64,000 nt of DNA from Marasmius tenuissimus. Taxonomy: Eukaryota > Basidiomycota > Agaricomycetes > Agaricales > Marasmiaceae. The notes beneath the pieces were generated by a model, which was not told the DNA's origin, did not search any database, and saw nothing but the letters and a program-made list of their open reading frames with translations. The stretch's first letter is position 1. Each line of letters opens with the position of its first letter. Of the stretch, positions 24,686 through 36,326 are shown in pieces. The stretch is from contig JAQOTA010000054.1 in assembly GCA_029532415.1 (NCBI GenBank), forward strand, positions 1,736,001-1,800,000, in the 5' to 3' direction. The position numbers and the translations under genes are program-made.

Positions 24686-25530
24686 TCATGGTTGAACAAG
24701 GACATAACGCCGAGTCAATTGACCAGTTAATCCTATCGCTCGTGGATTTTTGTGTATCAAAGAATATCCCGATGTGGCAGGGTCCACGGAAGTTATCTGA
24801 AGAATCCAGAGAGTGATATCACAATTGCTTTCTCTCTCTACCATCACAGCGTCGAAGAAAGGGGTATTGAAGACGTCAGGATTATACAGATATCTGTTCT
24901 CTTCAACGCCGCGGCGGAAGGAATCTGGGGCGAACGACCGTACAGAAAGCTCACGCCGCGGCAATCGATGCTCGAATTCGCAGAGATCATCCGGTGTGAT
25001 GAAAGCAGTATCGATGCCAGGGTTCCGTTGCATCTTGATAAGTGGGATTGGGGCTTAGCGGGTATCAGACAATGATTCCTGGGCTATGGCTCGAAAAACC
25101 AAATCGCCAGCGATGAGGACTCTGGGAGCCCCTTAAACAGGTGGTAAGATTCGAGAAGATGCTCTCGTTGCTTTGACACGAGTTCTTGAACAGCCAATCT
25201 GGCGATAGAAGGGGACTTGAACGAGAGCTTCCATCGGGACTCCAGGACGACTTCGTCGTCCGAAGACTGTAGCGTGACCGAGAAGACAGAATGGGTCTCT
25301 TTTGAAAGGATAGGAGCTTTGAGGACAATTTTATGAGTGAGAGCCTTGAGACGTTTGAATGACAGGCCTTCCAAAGCCACGGCGACCTTCCGTTATATCT
25401 GTCGCAGATGTAGGATGGCTTCGTAGACATCGTGAGGAACGCGCCCATACAATCTCGTGGCATTGGTGACAAGGGTTTCGATCCATGAGTACTTGAGTCC
25501 CATTTTGAGAGTACATCTGCTGTGTCGTCA
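24686..25530 (-). pseudogene. Decayed Crinkler (CRN)/RHS-type protein gene
   Basis: Read from 25530 downward, one frame gives GLKYSWIETLVTNATRLYGR and continues to HLRQI, then meets a stop. The same frame reopens with GLSFKRLKALTHKI and runs to LFKGLPESSSLA. There the sense continues in a shifted frame (GDLVFRAIAQESL), meets another stop, and ends with YLYNPDVFNTPFFDAVMVER and TLWILQIT up to 24686-24688. The order (a helical middle, then a block with a TPxxDA core followed by LWILQ) resembles the C-terminal half of Crinkler-like proteins in mushroom genomes. At least two stops and one frameshift, with no splice site to remove them, argue for a pseudogene. The upstream half of such a protein is not recognisable. 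Confidence 0.5.
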
Positions 25531-26106
25531 TCATCATAGCCATCGTTTTTGCAAAAGATTCCCCTCTGGTCGTCGATAAGGCTGGCTGTTGACGTCAGTG
25601 TCGACGCTGATGTGGACGCGAAATGGCCGGAAGTAGGATGATTCGCAAAGTCAGGAGTACGTGCGGCAGCAGCAACGCTAAGAGGACACGCAGGAAAGCT
25701 GAGGGTCAAGGACTTGGTTGCACAAATTATTTTGGCACGCTGTAACGCAAAATTGAGATGCCACGCAGCGCAACGAACGCCTTGATAAAAAGCTGGGTCC
25801 GAGGACGCGCCATGGGAAGACACCAGCAGGCCATCTGTGAGTTCGATCCAATTATAGACGGAGTTGTACTCTCGTACGGTATTCGTCGAGGTGTGCGAGA
25901 AACGATCTCCGTGTTGGTGACAGTTTGAAGCTGTAGGCGTGATCATGAGTGTTCGATTTGAGTTTGAGGAGTGATCAAACGGGCTTACGTAAAGTGATTG
26001 TAGGTTTGATGTTATGTCATTGACATTGCCCATTCGAAGACTAGCTTCAGCTTCGAATTCGACATTCAGATCCCTCACCGTTCCCTCGTTACATCGCACG
26101 CTGGCA

Positions 26107-26773
26107 ATGACTACAAGATACATCACTGGAGAGGCAAAGAATCCGTGTTATATATGCTCGAACACCATTATTTACACTCTTTTCAACGGTTTTACTCATA
26201 GGAACTCGCAACGATCATCAAGAACCCAGACAAAGTCGTCAAGAAGGATTACCTGGTTGTCGATGTTCGCGACGATGATTATGAGGGAGGAAATATCAAA
26301 GGGGCATTGAACCTGCCCTCGAAGGATTTCCTGATGAACGTAGATGGGTTGGTCAAGGACACGAAGGAGGTGCCGTTGATGATTTTCCATTGTAGTCTGA
26401 GCCAAGTGAGGTACGTTGCTGCATTGAACGCTCAAAGGTTATAATTCTGACTCTCAGCCCCACGACTCGAAGAGGTCCGAAGGCTGCTCGAGCAAGTATT
26501 CTGTTGAATGAAGGTCATTGCACGATGGGACTGATGAGAGCGATACGGTAGATTTATCGAGAAACGCGACAAAACGTCCTCGAAGAAGGGAATGGGGAAT
26601 CGCCGACGGACGTTTGTATTCTTCGGGATGGGTTTTCGCAGTTCCAGGTGAAATATAAGGTAATTTTCGTCTATCATGGTGGTATGTGCCAGTCGATGTA
26701 ATCTCCTTCGAAGGACGATCCAGAGCTCGTAGAGAACTGGGACGAGAGCGTGTGGGCATCGGAATGGAGTTAG
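26107..26773 (+). CDS. Rhodanese-fold Cdc25-like phosphatase or arsenate reductase (Ibp1/Acr2/Ych1 type)
   Basis: Five exons (26107-26133, 26202-26410, 26473-26491, 26552-26659, 26714-26773) give 140 residues. MTTRYITGE leads into DYLVVDVRDDDYEGGNIKGA, the rhodanese CH2A-type strand, and then the catalytic loop HCSLSQVRGPKAA. This loop has the HCx5R signature, with the active Cys at residue 2 of the motif. Proteins of this size and motif act as Cdc25-like phosphatases or arsenate reductases, and the sequence cannot separate the two. Introns 1 and 3 need GC donors (GAG|GCAAAG and CGA|GCAAGT), and exon 3 is only 19 nt. An in-frame ATG at 26014 would add a 31-residue Ser/Arg-rich leader (MSLTLPIRRLASASNSTFRS and on) that looks like a mitochondrial presequence. 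The gene is tail-to-tail with COX20. Confidence 0.85.
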
Positions 26774-26834
26774 GTGGTCGAGGTGAGTAAGTGGATATTT
26801 CAGCGCTTCTCCTCACGAAGTTCTGAACTTGATT

Positions 26835-27411
26835 CTACGAGCTTGCAGAACCAGCATCGTCGGATTCTTTCTTCAACACACGTTTCGGAGAACTTTCAAC
26901 GATTTGCTGGACCCTCTGGCGTTCTTCAGCAATACGATTTTGACATATATGCCTGGATTTCCCATTCATGTATTTTTACGAGGCTTGCTTTAGCACAGCA
27001 GTACGCGTCGGAAAGGAGTAGCACGCACCATGAGCCCATTGACACCAGAACAAAGGTGGCTGCGAACCAGTGGCCTGCTTTGATTGGTGCTGTATCCGGT
27101 ACCGTAGTGAACGATTAGTTGTTTGTTAACGAGAACGAGAGGTCGAGGCACACGCACAGACTGATACGCCTCTAATAAAGGCCATTCCGGCACCGCTAGC
27201 CAAACCCGTCAAAAGACTATTTCGTGCACACGGGACTGCACCGAGATGTGTCAGGCTCTTGAAGCCGGTGCTATGAGAGAACAATCGGATGTATGGAACC
27301 ACAACTCACCTCCTTCGCATCGTTAACAAGCTGTCCGTTGTATTTGGGTCCGTCTCGCTTCGCTTGGTTCTCCGTAGGTGTGGGAGGTGGAGAGGAACTT
27401 GAGTCGGCCAT
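26835..27411 (-). CDS. COX20: Cytochrome c oxidase assembly factor COX20
   Basis: Four exons on the minus strand run from MADSSSSPPPTPTENQ (27411) to the stop at 26835-26837. The core is LTHLGAVPCARNSLLTGLAS, a first helix ending FIRGVS, then IKAGHWFAATFVLVSMGSWH and ICQNRIAEERQRV. The spacing of PCAR, the two membrane helices and the SWxxC segment followed by a charged helix matches COX20/FAM36A. That inner-membrane chaperone escorts newly made Cox2 during copper insertion and assembly. The length, about 134 residues, fits. Exact use of the first and second splice sites is by eye; one acceptor (after CTTCAAG) is weak. Confidence 0.82.
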
Positions 27412-28029
27412 GGTGAGGAAGAGAAGGGTTCGTTTCTGGTCACGTGAGCGAGCGGCGCCTGTAACAACGCGCCACCGGCCCGATGTAGAAGTTCTTGGGG
27501 AGATTAAGGAATGGACAAAAAGTTGAGAAAAAGTCCTTGCTTCGGGCGACGGGCTCACCCCTTCTAATGCACACATTCCTGTCATGAGAGTATAAGGCTT
27601 CAGTGGTGCTATTAGTAGCTAACTTCTTATATCATCGAGAGTACCAAGTCGTTATGTGTTTTAGCCTCAATGCACAATATATCCTATGAACGCGATACTA
27701 GTACACCGTCCTTCAATTGCGCACAAGGATCTACAGACAATATTACATCGCAGGGAATGATCAAACAAGGAAGTTCAAGTCGAGTCCTCCACAAAGAACT
27801 TCAGTAATGGTCCGGACAATCAAAAGTGCGGCATTGGAGCGTCCAGGTACCCACAAACGCATCACCTCGGTGGTCCCTGGTGGTCCCCCCCTGCCCTTCT
27901 GGCATTATCCACTCGCCTAGCTCATCCGCACCATCGTCATTTTGAGGCTTCAGGAGCACGCAGCCCCGATGCAGATTGCCGGTCGCTCCCATTGCTCGCG
28001 CGATGCTATCGATCAGGCGATATTCCGAC
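27412..28029. other. Intergenic region
   Basis: This is the upstream side of COX20 plus unassigned sequence. A 122-codon minus-strand frame (27801-28166) overlaps it, but its residues do not look like any family. I favour the neighbouring Crinkler-like frame as the meaningful one. Confidence 0.4.
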
Positions 28030-28210
28030 TCAAGAGTGTTCATGTGAATCAACAGTGGCTGGCATTGTGAGATTCCATAGAACGGTGTCATCTCCGGCTT
28101 GTTCGATGAGGATAGCATCAAGAATTTGAAGGGGCGTGCTCTGAAAATCGGGAAGCAGGCAAGCATCTGGGAAGGTGCGTTCGTAGAGTGACCGCTCGCG
28201 AAAGGAGGTG
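28030..28210 (-). pseudogene. Short Crinkler-like fragment
   Basis: One minus-strand frame reads RTFPDACLLPDFQSTPLQIL and then DAILIEQAGDDTVLWNLTM before a stop. The TP-x-D-A-(hydrophobic) core followed by (T/I)-(V/L)-L-W lines up with the block at 24,800 (TPFFDAVMVERESNCDITLW). It therefore looks like a second, smaller remnant of the same family, 3.3 kb away. No start, no flanking domains and no length support an active gene. The family assignment is inference from one shared block. Confidence 0.35.
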
Positions 28211-28934
28211 CTGGGATATGAACTCGAAGATCAGCTACCAGTTAACATCAATGCCAAAGGGGTTTCCAAGTATGATATGTACAATTAGACGAGGCGTTCT
28301 CACTGCAACGTCGTAATGAGTTTGCATCTGCATAAGTATCCTGTTCAGTGGCTGACTTTTTTTCGATGTATGTACCTCACCCTGCGTGGCAATTACAGCT
28401 CGTTCAACATGTTTCCGTCACAGCCATACCTATATTTTGTTTGAGGGCTGCCTGTCTTCATTTCGCATGCTTATGGCCGGCGAAACATGTACGTTTTCTG
28501 TGTAGCCTAGCTTTCAGAATTTATTTCGCCCTCCTTTGTGTCAAAATAACGCGAACTGCTTGACGCCAGATGGCATCATGACGGACGTGGCTCATTTGCC
28601 GAACCTCCTCCGGTCTTCCACGTCAGCCAACGGCGGTGAGGTGCTCGGGACGGATCCAGAGATTGTGTAGTCTTGCTGAATGCTTGCTCAGTAGACAGAG
28701 CTTGGAATCAATTCGCGAGGATGGTCATGGGTTTCCAATACAGTTACGAGGGTTACGAGGGATATCAACCGGAGGACAGACGGAAGTCCGGCGTTTGGGG
28801 GGAGCAAAGACACTTGGAAACGTGTGTTGCCATTGCTCCTTGTCTTTCCGATATTTATTCCCACGGCCTTCCCCAGCGGGATTGAAAAATTGTGAACGTT
28901 GACGCGACTCAGCACATTTTGTTCATCAACCGCC
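28211..28934. other. Upstream region of VDAC
   Basis: No gene recognised. The last 200 bp before 28935 are the likely VDAC promoter and leader. Confidence 0.45.
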
Positions 28935-30098
28935 ATGTCTCTCCCTCAGCCCGTCCCACCCTCCTGGAAGGTTCGTTTCTTTGTCGTCGTTAACATTCTT
29001 GAAGCTCACTAGATTCTGTTCAGGATCTCGGAAAGTCCGCCAACGACCTCCTCGGCAAGGACTACCCCTTCAGCAACACTACCCTCGAGGTCAAGACGAA
29101 GGCACCCTCTGATGTCTCCTTCCGTGTCTTTGGTGTCAGCGACAAGGGCGCTGTCAATGGTGACCTTGAGGCCAAGTGGGCCAACAAGGCTCACGGCATC
29201 AACCTCACTCAGACCTGGACCACCTCCAACACCTTGAAGACCTTGGTCGAGCTCGAAAACCAGCTCGCCAAGGGCCTCAAGATCGATCTGAACACTGCGT
29301 TGCAACCTGAGAAGGGAACCAAGGCTGCTACCGTTGGTGGTATCTACAAGCAATCTGGGTTCCACACCCGTGGTGTCCTCGACGTTTTCAAGGTTCGTAT
29401 CATGTCTGATCACCTTCGGATTGGCTTTCGGAACTCACACAACTCGTGTCTAGGGCCCCACCTTCACTGCCGATACCGTTCTCGGTCGTGATGGCTTCCT
29501 TGTCGGTGCTGAGGCTGCCTACAACGTTACTGAGGGCAACATCACCCGCTACGCTGCAGCTCTCGGCTACAATGCCCCCGAATACGCTGTTACTCTCCAC
29601 GGTCTCAACAACTTCAAGACCTTCACTGCCAGCTACTACCACAGAGTCAGCGCAGACGTCGAGGCTGGTGCCAAGGCTGTCTACGACTCCAAGGCCACCA
29701 CCGGCGGTGTTGCCCTCGAAGTTGGTGCCAAGGCGTGCGTACTGCCAACCTTTGTGATAATTGTTGTGATCCTCAGCCCTCGTTTTCAGCTACCTCGACC
29801 CTGCTGCCTTCGTCAAGGCCAAGATCAACAACGCAGGTGTTCTCGCTCTCGGTTGGTCTCCTCAATCTATCATTTTCGACGTCATTGCTCATTGGTATTT
29901 GATGCACACAGGCTACACCCAATCCCTCCGCCCTGGTGTCAAGCTCGGTCTCGGTCTTGCCATTGACACTCAAAAATTGAACGAGGTCTCCCCCTCTGGC
30001 CCTGCCCACAAGGTATGTTAAGAGCCATACCTTATTTGTTGACTTCGGGCTAATGAAGTATTCAACAGGTTGGCGCCAGCTTTGTGTTCGAGTCTTAA
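28935..30098 (+). CDS. Mitochondrial outer-membrane porin (VDAC)
   Basis: Six exons (28935-28970, 29024-29392, 29454-29734, 29790-29851, 29912-30012, 30069-30098) give 292 residues, close to the usual 283-295. The protein starts [20 protein letters not shown] and continues LLGKDYPF, the N-terminal helix typical of the family. Alternating beta strands follow, with a KGLKIDLNT segment (GLK box) and the last strand [14 protein letters not shown] is the main metabolite and nucleotide channel of the outer mitochondrial membrane. Every junction has GT and AG ends. Codon choice in the exons is strongly C-ending, as expected for a highly expressed gene. Confidence 0.97.
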
Positions 30099-30270
30099 GT
30101 AGTTAGGATGGGTATCACGATTTGTATTTACGTCGCAAATAATGGAACTCTAATACCAGACCTAAATTGTTTGTGCATTGAAGTCTGGGATAGTACATGA
30201 GCAATTTTGAACGAGATTCCATCGAGTGACTGTGCTTGGCTGGCATCATGTCGTTCCCGTGCCCCGTCTC

Positions 30271-31405
30271 ATGCTCATACACCACCATGTTCGTCCGCTC
30301 TTAGCCTCTACTGTCGCATCTACGCGCTCGTACTCCCTATTCTCGCGCCAGGCTCAAACAGCGGAGCTTGTGGCCACTGTAAAGCCTCGTAAAACCCCCG
30401 CAACGTCGGCGAGCTCGAACGGCAGTGAAGATACCGACATTTTTCCTCGACTCGGAGGGCTGCCTGAGGTGGGTCTTACCCTCCACTCTTCCTATTCTCC
30501 TCTCAATGAAAGTTGTGGGCTTAGGTCGTTGTAACAGGTACATGAATATTCTCATCCTCGATATCTGATACAACAGCCCTTCACACTACTCCCTCGCAGG
30601 ACGCGCGAATTCGGGCAAATCAACTCTTTTCAATGCTGTATTGGGACGAAAAGGCTTAATTGAAACGAGTAAGAAGGCGGTGAGTGCTATTCTGGGTGCC
30701 ATCTCTTCTTCAATGCTAATAGCTATCTATCTAGGGCCACACCAGAACACTCAACTTCTACCGAATCGGCAAACCAGGGCCAGGGAACCTTGTCGTAGTG
30801 GACGCGCCGGGGTACGGACAACGTGGACGGCCCGAATGGGGCAAATTGTTCGCTGAGTATGTGAATAAAAGACGCCAGTATGTGAACTCTCCACTCTTGA
30901 ACGAGTATATTCACTCAATTTCTGGAACAGTCTACGCCAGATACTTGTCACACTGAACTTGAAGAACGGAATCAACACGTTCGACAAGCAAATGATCCAC
31001 AGACTCATCCACAACGTGATTGATGACTACGCTTCGGTCTTGTCTGCGTTGACTGGTTCTTCACCCTCGTCCACTACCACCACCACCACCACCACCAACT
31101 CACCAGATACATCCAAACGACGTTCACACGTCCAGATCCAGCCTATTTTTACCAAAGCCGACGCGTTACCCACTGATCGTGCCCAAGCGCAGCAAGTTAT
31201 TGATGAAATGAATCGTGAAGTGCAGGAGATTGTGAAAGAAGCCACTCGAGACGCGCTTGGGGGACAATGTGATCCTGCGGTTGCGAACGGAATCTCGAAA
31301 TTGATATGCTTGAAGCCGATCATCACGAGCTCGGTGCTCGGGTTTGGTATTGAGGAGGTTCGGGCGGGTGTTTTGAAGGCGTGTAAATTGGGAAGGTCGA
31401 AGTGA
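30271..31405 (+). CDS. EngB/YihA-type mitochondrial GTPase
   Basis: The first exon starts MLIHHHVRPLLASTVASTRS. It is rich in Ser, Arg and His and has no acidic residue for over 20 positions, which suits a mitochondrial presequence; an in-frame ATG at 30226 is an alternative start. The G domain has the P-loop GRANSGKSTLFNAVLGRKGL, the switch region GHTRTLNFYRIG, the G3 motif DAPGYGQRGRPEWG and the G4 motif TKAD. DAPGYG is the EngB hallmark. Bacterial EngB assists large-subunit ribosome assembly, and the fungal mitochondrial member (Mrx8 in yeast) acts in mitochondrial translation. Between G3 and G4 there is an inserted Ser/Thr-rich loop containing a run of eight Thr (ACC repeat, 31074-31100). 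The stop is TGA at 31403-31405. Confidence 0.88.
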
Positions 31406-31809
31406 TTCTGTTGGATTGGGTAGATTGTTTGATGAGGTGCGTCTAGAATGGGTACTTCTTTGTGGTGACGGGGAACTGACGTCGTTTGCAGTTTGCAGTA
31501 CTGATAGCAAACTAGATATCCATCAATGTAGCACCTCTTATCGACCTCTCGGCCAAGGGGTATCAATACAACTCTCCAGGCGCTTCTCAGCCGACCAATC
31601 AACTATGCCCATTGTTCGCGAACGCCGCAAATTCCGTGTGATTTACCTACCTCAGTACCCTTCTGCACCAACATTTGTGGAGACGACAAGTGTGCTTAGA
31701 TGCCCTTGCTTCTCTCCTCCTGCAGGAGGACCTCAGGCCACTTGAAAGCTGCGGCGCTGAAACTCGAATCGACAATCTCTCTTGGTAACATCTGGAGTCC
31801 AGAACGACT
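31406..31809. other. Intergenic region
   Basis: No gene supported. A short frame with MPIVRERRKFRVIYLPQYPS begins near 31604. It could be a leading exon of the next gene, but I see no family resemblance and no clear splice. Confidence 0.35.
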
Positions 31810-32453
31810 ATGAGTATTTCTTGGTGGGGCTCGGTGTCTCGAGAACGCCTCTATTCAATTTCCGTATCTTTCGCTCCACAGTATACCCCTTCCTATTGCT
31901 CTATGTCATTCTGGGGCGGACAATCGTGGTGTTCCGAGCAAGCTCGCATCGAATTCCAGCCTCGTCCATTTCCTGGCCTGGGGCATGTCGTGCCATTGGC
32001 AAGAAACGGGGACTCATAACCTTCACTTACTTTTCTATTTTAAGGGACAGCCAGGAACCCGACTGGCCATCTGGACACGCGTAAAGCCTCTGGATAACGA
32101 AAAGCAAACAACTGGCAAAAAGGGCATGGTCGTGGAGTTCATGAACAGTGAACAATTGATCCAAATGGGTTCGTGCACTTTTTTACCTGTCGCCTTCTTC
32201 ATCGGATTTGACGCAATAGTTATCACGCGTCCCCCTAGGTGCTGAGAAGAGCCTCTTTCTGGTTGACTTCTTCTCCATGACGACCTTTTTGGAATCAATT
32301 AGGAATGCGGGAAAAGGAGCCGATTGTCACGCGAAAACGATAGACCAGTCCAAGACTGTACGAGCGATTATCGTTGAAATTTCTGCAAAGCAAGACGGAA
32401 CAGTATCGGGAAAGAGTTCGTGCGCTTCGCTCACGTCTGGCAGCATGCCTTGA
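31810..32453 (+). CDS. Small uncharacterised protein
   Basis: Three exons (31810-31998, 32045-32168, 32239-32453) give 175 residues in frame. The protein starts MSISWWGSVSRERL. Its middle has SFWGGQSWCSEQARIEFQP, then TRLAIWTRVKPLDNE, and the end is KSLFLVDFFSMTTFLESIRN and on to a TGA at 32451-32453. I recognise no domain, no signal peptide and no membrane helix. The frame across exons 1 and 2 holds only if the intron at 31999-32044 uses a GC donor (TTG|GCAAGA). The alternative is an unrelated short frame ending at TAA just after. Start choice is uncertain. Confidence 0.5.
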
Positions 32454-32662
32454 TGTCTTCATGCGCAACCCAGTCAACTCTTTTTTTCCGCGCCGCGTTC
32501 ACGGTGATTGCCTTCATTTGCGTTCGATGGTGCCATCCGAATGCAATGCATCACATGGGAGCACTAGAAGAAGTCGACTGGTATAAAAGGCAATAGACAG
32601 CGATCATTCTGGCTTTGAGCTTCTCTCCCCTCCTCGGTTGTCCCTCAGCCACAGACCTAGTC

Positions 32663-35600
32663 ATGAGCAAGCTTGAAACTCCGGTCTCAGAAAAGCTGGA
32701 AGGCTTTCCCCAGCTTCCATCTTCCGGTATAGAGGTCGCAACCCCTGCCGGTGACTCAGAGAAGAAGCTGGAGTCGAATGAAAAATTCGACTCGGAATCG
32801 GCCTCGGGCGTCGAACATGAAAACTACAAGGGCGAGCCCATTGTCACCACGGGCGCCGACGTTTCACGGTTCATTGTGGACATGAGGGATGATGGGGATG
32901 AAGCGATCACCTACCGGTCGTTCGTTATCGGTACAGTGATAGCTGGCCTGGGTGCAGCATTGTACGAGGTATTTCCGATACATCCGCCGATCTCGATGCC
33001 ATAAATAACCTCTCTTGCACCAGATCTACTACTTCAAGCCGGTCCAGGTCACCGTATCTACCGTCTTTCTCCTCTTGGTCACGTACACTGTCGGGGAGCT
33101 CATGGCCAAAATTCTTCCTGGCCGGTCGACCGTCGAAGGGACAAGATTCCAGTTTCTGGGGCCGTTCTTCCATGCCTTGAATCCCGGTCCTTTCAAACTC
33201 AAAGAGGTATAATCACAATATTACACGATCCCAACCTTCCTCTCGTGCCATACTCAACGTTTTCCTCAGCATACCGTCGCCACTTTGATCGCGTCGACCG
33301 CAGCCTATGGTTCTGCGGCCGCCCAGAACTTTGCAGTCCAAAGGGTCCGTCAATGATGTACCATGTCGTTCTGAGACTGTTCTCACCACTCGGCTTGTAC
33401 AGTTATTCTATGACACAAATGTAGGAGCCCTGACCGCCATTCTTGGGGCTTTTTCGACGGCCTGTTTTGGGTAAGGAAGTCCATTAATCCGCGAATTCCG
33501 AAGGTTAAAGTCAATTACAAGGATGGGTCTAGTGGGGCTCCTTCGTCCCCTAACTGTCTATCCGTCAGAGATGGTGTACTGGGGGGTGAGTGATTTACTC
33601 GAAATCAGCCTGAGTCGTCGCGCTGAACACAAAATACGGTCACAGAATCTTCCCACCGTCTCCGTCTTCCAAGGTACCGTATACCACTCTGTCTTTGGGG
33701 TCTCAGGTACTTATAACGTACGATAGCCCTCCACTTTGATACAACTGGGAATGAAAAACGCAAGAAACTCTTCTGGGGCGCGTTTGGTGGAATGTTCCTA
33801 TGGGAAATCGTTCCGGCTTACATGTTCCCGTTGCTCAACGGTTTCAGCGTTTTCTGCCTGGCGAGTCAAAAGGCTTCAAGGCGTGTGAGAGACGCCTTCA
33901 CGAACGTCTTCGGAGGTGCGGAGGGCAACGAGGGCTTGGGACTCCTCTCCATTTCTTTGGATTGGCAGTACGTCCTTTTTAATCAATGTTTCCTCATGAC
34001 GAATGCTGAGTTCTGGTCAGGTATATCGGTTCCACGTAAGAAACTTGTTGTGGTTGTGACCTCCCCTTCGTTGACGTGCCATGAATGAATAGGTATATGA
34101 GTCTGCCTCTCATTCAACAAGGTACCTCGTTTCTCGCATTTGCTCACCAACTCAACTGAACATTCCCAATAGCAAACTCCTGGATCGGGTATTTCATCTG
34201 CTACGTAGCCATACTTGCAATCTATTACTCCGACGCATGGAACGTGAGTGTGATTAGCGTTTTGACCGAAGGCCCATGTTGAACTCTCCTCCTCCAGTCT
34301 AAAGCATTCCCCATGCTCTCAACGGCATTGTTCTCTTCCAATGGGACCGTGTACAAGCAATCGGCGGTATTTGGAGAGCACTGGGTCCTCAATCAGACCG
34401 CGTTGGATGAGGTCGGCTTACCAGCTCTCACCGGGTCTAACGCTTGGACCTACTTCACGAGGAACCTCGGTATCGGAGGACTTATTGCACATGTTGTTCT
34501 ATTCTGGGGACACGAGGTGAGGGATGCGATCAGGCAAGCAAAGGACAGGTCCCAACCCGATGTACACTACCAAGTAAGGACAGTCCTCACAGGCTTTAGA
34601 ACCACACCGCTCACCTATCCTATCAGGCTATGCGGAAATACAAGGAAGTTCCTTGGTGGTGGTACCAGCTATTACTCTTGTTGGCTTTCCTCGCAGGTTG
34701 TATCTCATCTCGACTTGCCTCAAAGTTGCGTTTGATTGACGCCCGCATCAAGGACTTGTTGTTTGCATCAAGGGCCAGACCAGTCTACCTTGGTGGTCGT
34801 ACATCATTGCGCTCATTGTCGGCATGTTCATCACGGTGAGTCTCGGTGCAAAATTAGGTCTACTTTCTTTTTGATGTCTGTTCAGCCGTTTTCCACAATT
34901 CTTTACGGACGAATGGGCAACGGAGTGGCCACAAATCAACTCATGAAGATGATACCTGGTATCGTAAACCCTGGACGACCAGTTGCAAACCTCTACGTAC
35001 GTCTCCACATTTTTGACGAAAAAACCTTTCTCATCTTATTCCTGTTAGTTCTCCATGTGGAGTCACGATGTAGTATCCACATCTATAGGCCTCGCAGGGG
35101 ACCTCAAGATTGGTCAATATCTAAAGATCCCCCCTCGCGTCATGTTCCTCACACAGCTATGGGGCACGATTATAGGTGAGCCGTTCCGACACAGAGGCTG
35201 AGGTGAAAGAAAGCTGACTATCATTCCCAGGAGTGGCCGTCAACTACAGTGAGTCGCGTGTTGCCGTCGATGGGGAATTTCTCTTGACGTTCGGCTCGAT
35301 TAGTCGTCATGATAACCGTGGTCGAATCCCAGCGCGAAGTCCTGATTGATCCCATTGGGACCAATGTCTGGAGTGGACAAGCGGTACAAAGCTTAAACAG
35401 CGCAGCTGTTACATGGTCATTGGCGAAGGAACTGTACGGTCCTCACGGTCCTTATTTGATCGTCCCCTTGGTACGAACCCTCCCCTCGCGCGGCGAAGTG
35501 AAACTGACGCCAAAGGCTGGTGCAGGGTCTGGTTATTGGAATGGTTCCTACGACGATTCAATGGCTCATCTCAAGACGTTGGCCCGTAATCGGTGGTGTC

Positions 35601-36041
35601 CGAGTCAGCAGTATTATCCTTCCCATCATCTGGAACGTGCGTTGGTCTCTGAACGTCGCTCGCACGTAAAATTCATACTTACTGTTGTACTTGCTTAGTT
35701 CGCTAGCTGGATGGCATCGGGAGTCACATCTATGATGACTACCACGATCGCAGTTGGACTCGTTTCTCAGCTTTGGCTCAGAAGATACCACCCCGGCTGG
35801 TACAAGAAATATAACTACATCCTGGGTGGAGCCCTCGACGGCGGAGCGCAAGTCATGGTTTTCATACTTGCTTTCGCGGTGTTCGGTGCATCTGGAGTGG
35901 AGAGACCATTCCCAGCGGTAGGTCTTTGTTATGAAACCTCGTAATCTACCGTCTTCTCATACGCGTTGTCTCCAGTGGGCGGGAAATCCTGCTAAAGGAA
36001 ATGTAGATTACTGTAACGGAAACGGGGCCTTTGACGATTGA
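32663..36041 (+). CDS. OPT-family oligopeptide/siderophore transporter
   Basis: This is a multi-exon transporter from MSKLETPVSEKLEGFP (32663) to TGA 36039-36041, with about a dozen introns. After a 75-residue acidic cytosolic N-terminus come many membrane helices. Family signatures are clear: NPGPFKLKEH in the second exon group, the SPR-type first helices (YRSFVIGTVIAGLGAALYE), KIPPRVMFLTQLWGTIIGVA near 35,110-35,260, and a last long loop with GYWNGSYDDSMAHLK. OPT proteins import small peptides, glutathione or metal-nicotianamine type chelates with protons. The substrate cannot be read from sequence. An upstream in-frame ATG at 32615 exists, but the one at 32663 gives a typical charged start. 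Confidence 0.9.
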
Positions 36042-36326
36042 GAAAATTGTGTCACGACTCCGTATGCTATTTGTATCTACCTCTACCAGATTTCACGATT
36101 GCGATACTATGCGTTCATTCTGCCACGATGATTCCAAGTCCCAACTTTCGGTCAGCAAAACCCACGTGCAAAACGCTGTTTTCCCCCCACGCGACGTCGA
36201 GATAAACTGCATGAATTATCTCGGGTCTAGTGGAAATAGTGGTTCCAAACGAAGTAGGGGTACAACTGTGGCTGAGCGACTGATACGAATACAAGGGCAC
36301 AAGCAAGCAGACAGGAAAGGAGGGCA
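36042..36326. other. Convergent intergenic region
   Basis: The 285 bp between the OPT stop (+) and the Rad60-like stop (-) should hold both 3' ends. No gene is seen. Confidence 0.5.

Noticed and set aside
25065..26126. 353-residue minus-strand open frame
   Set aside because: Its residues are Ser/Thr/Arg-rich and show no family pattern. The meaningful Crinkler-like residues lie in another frame, and its N-terminal part overlaps the start of the rhodanese gene.
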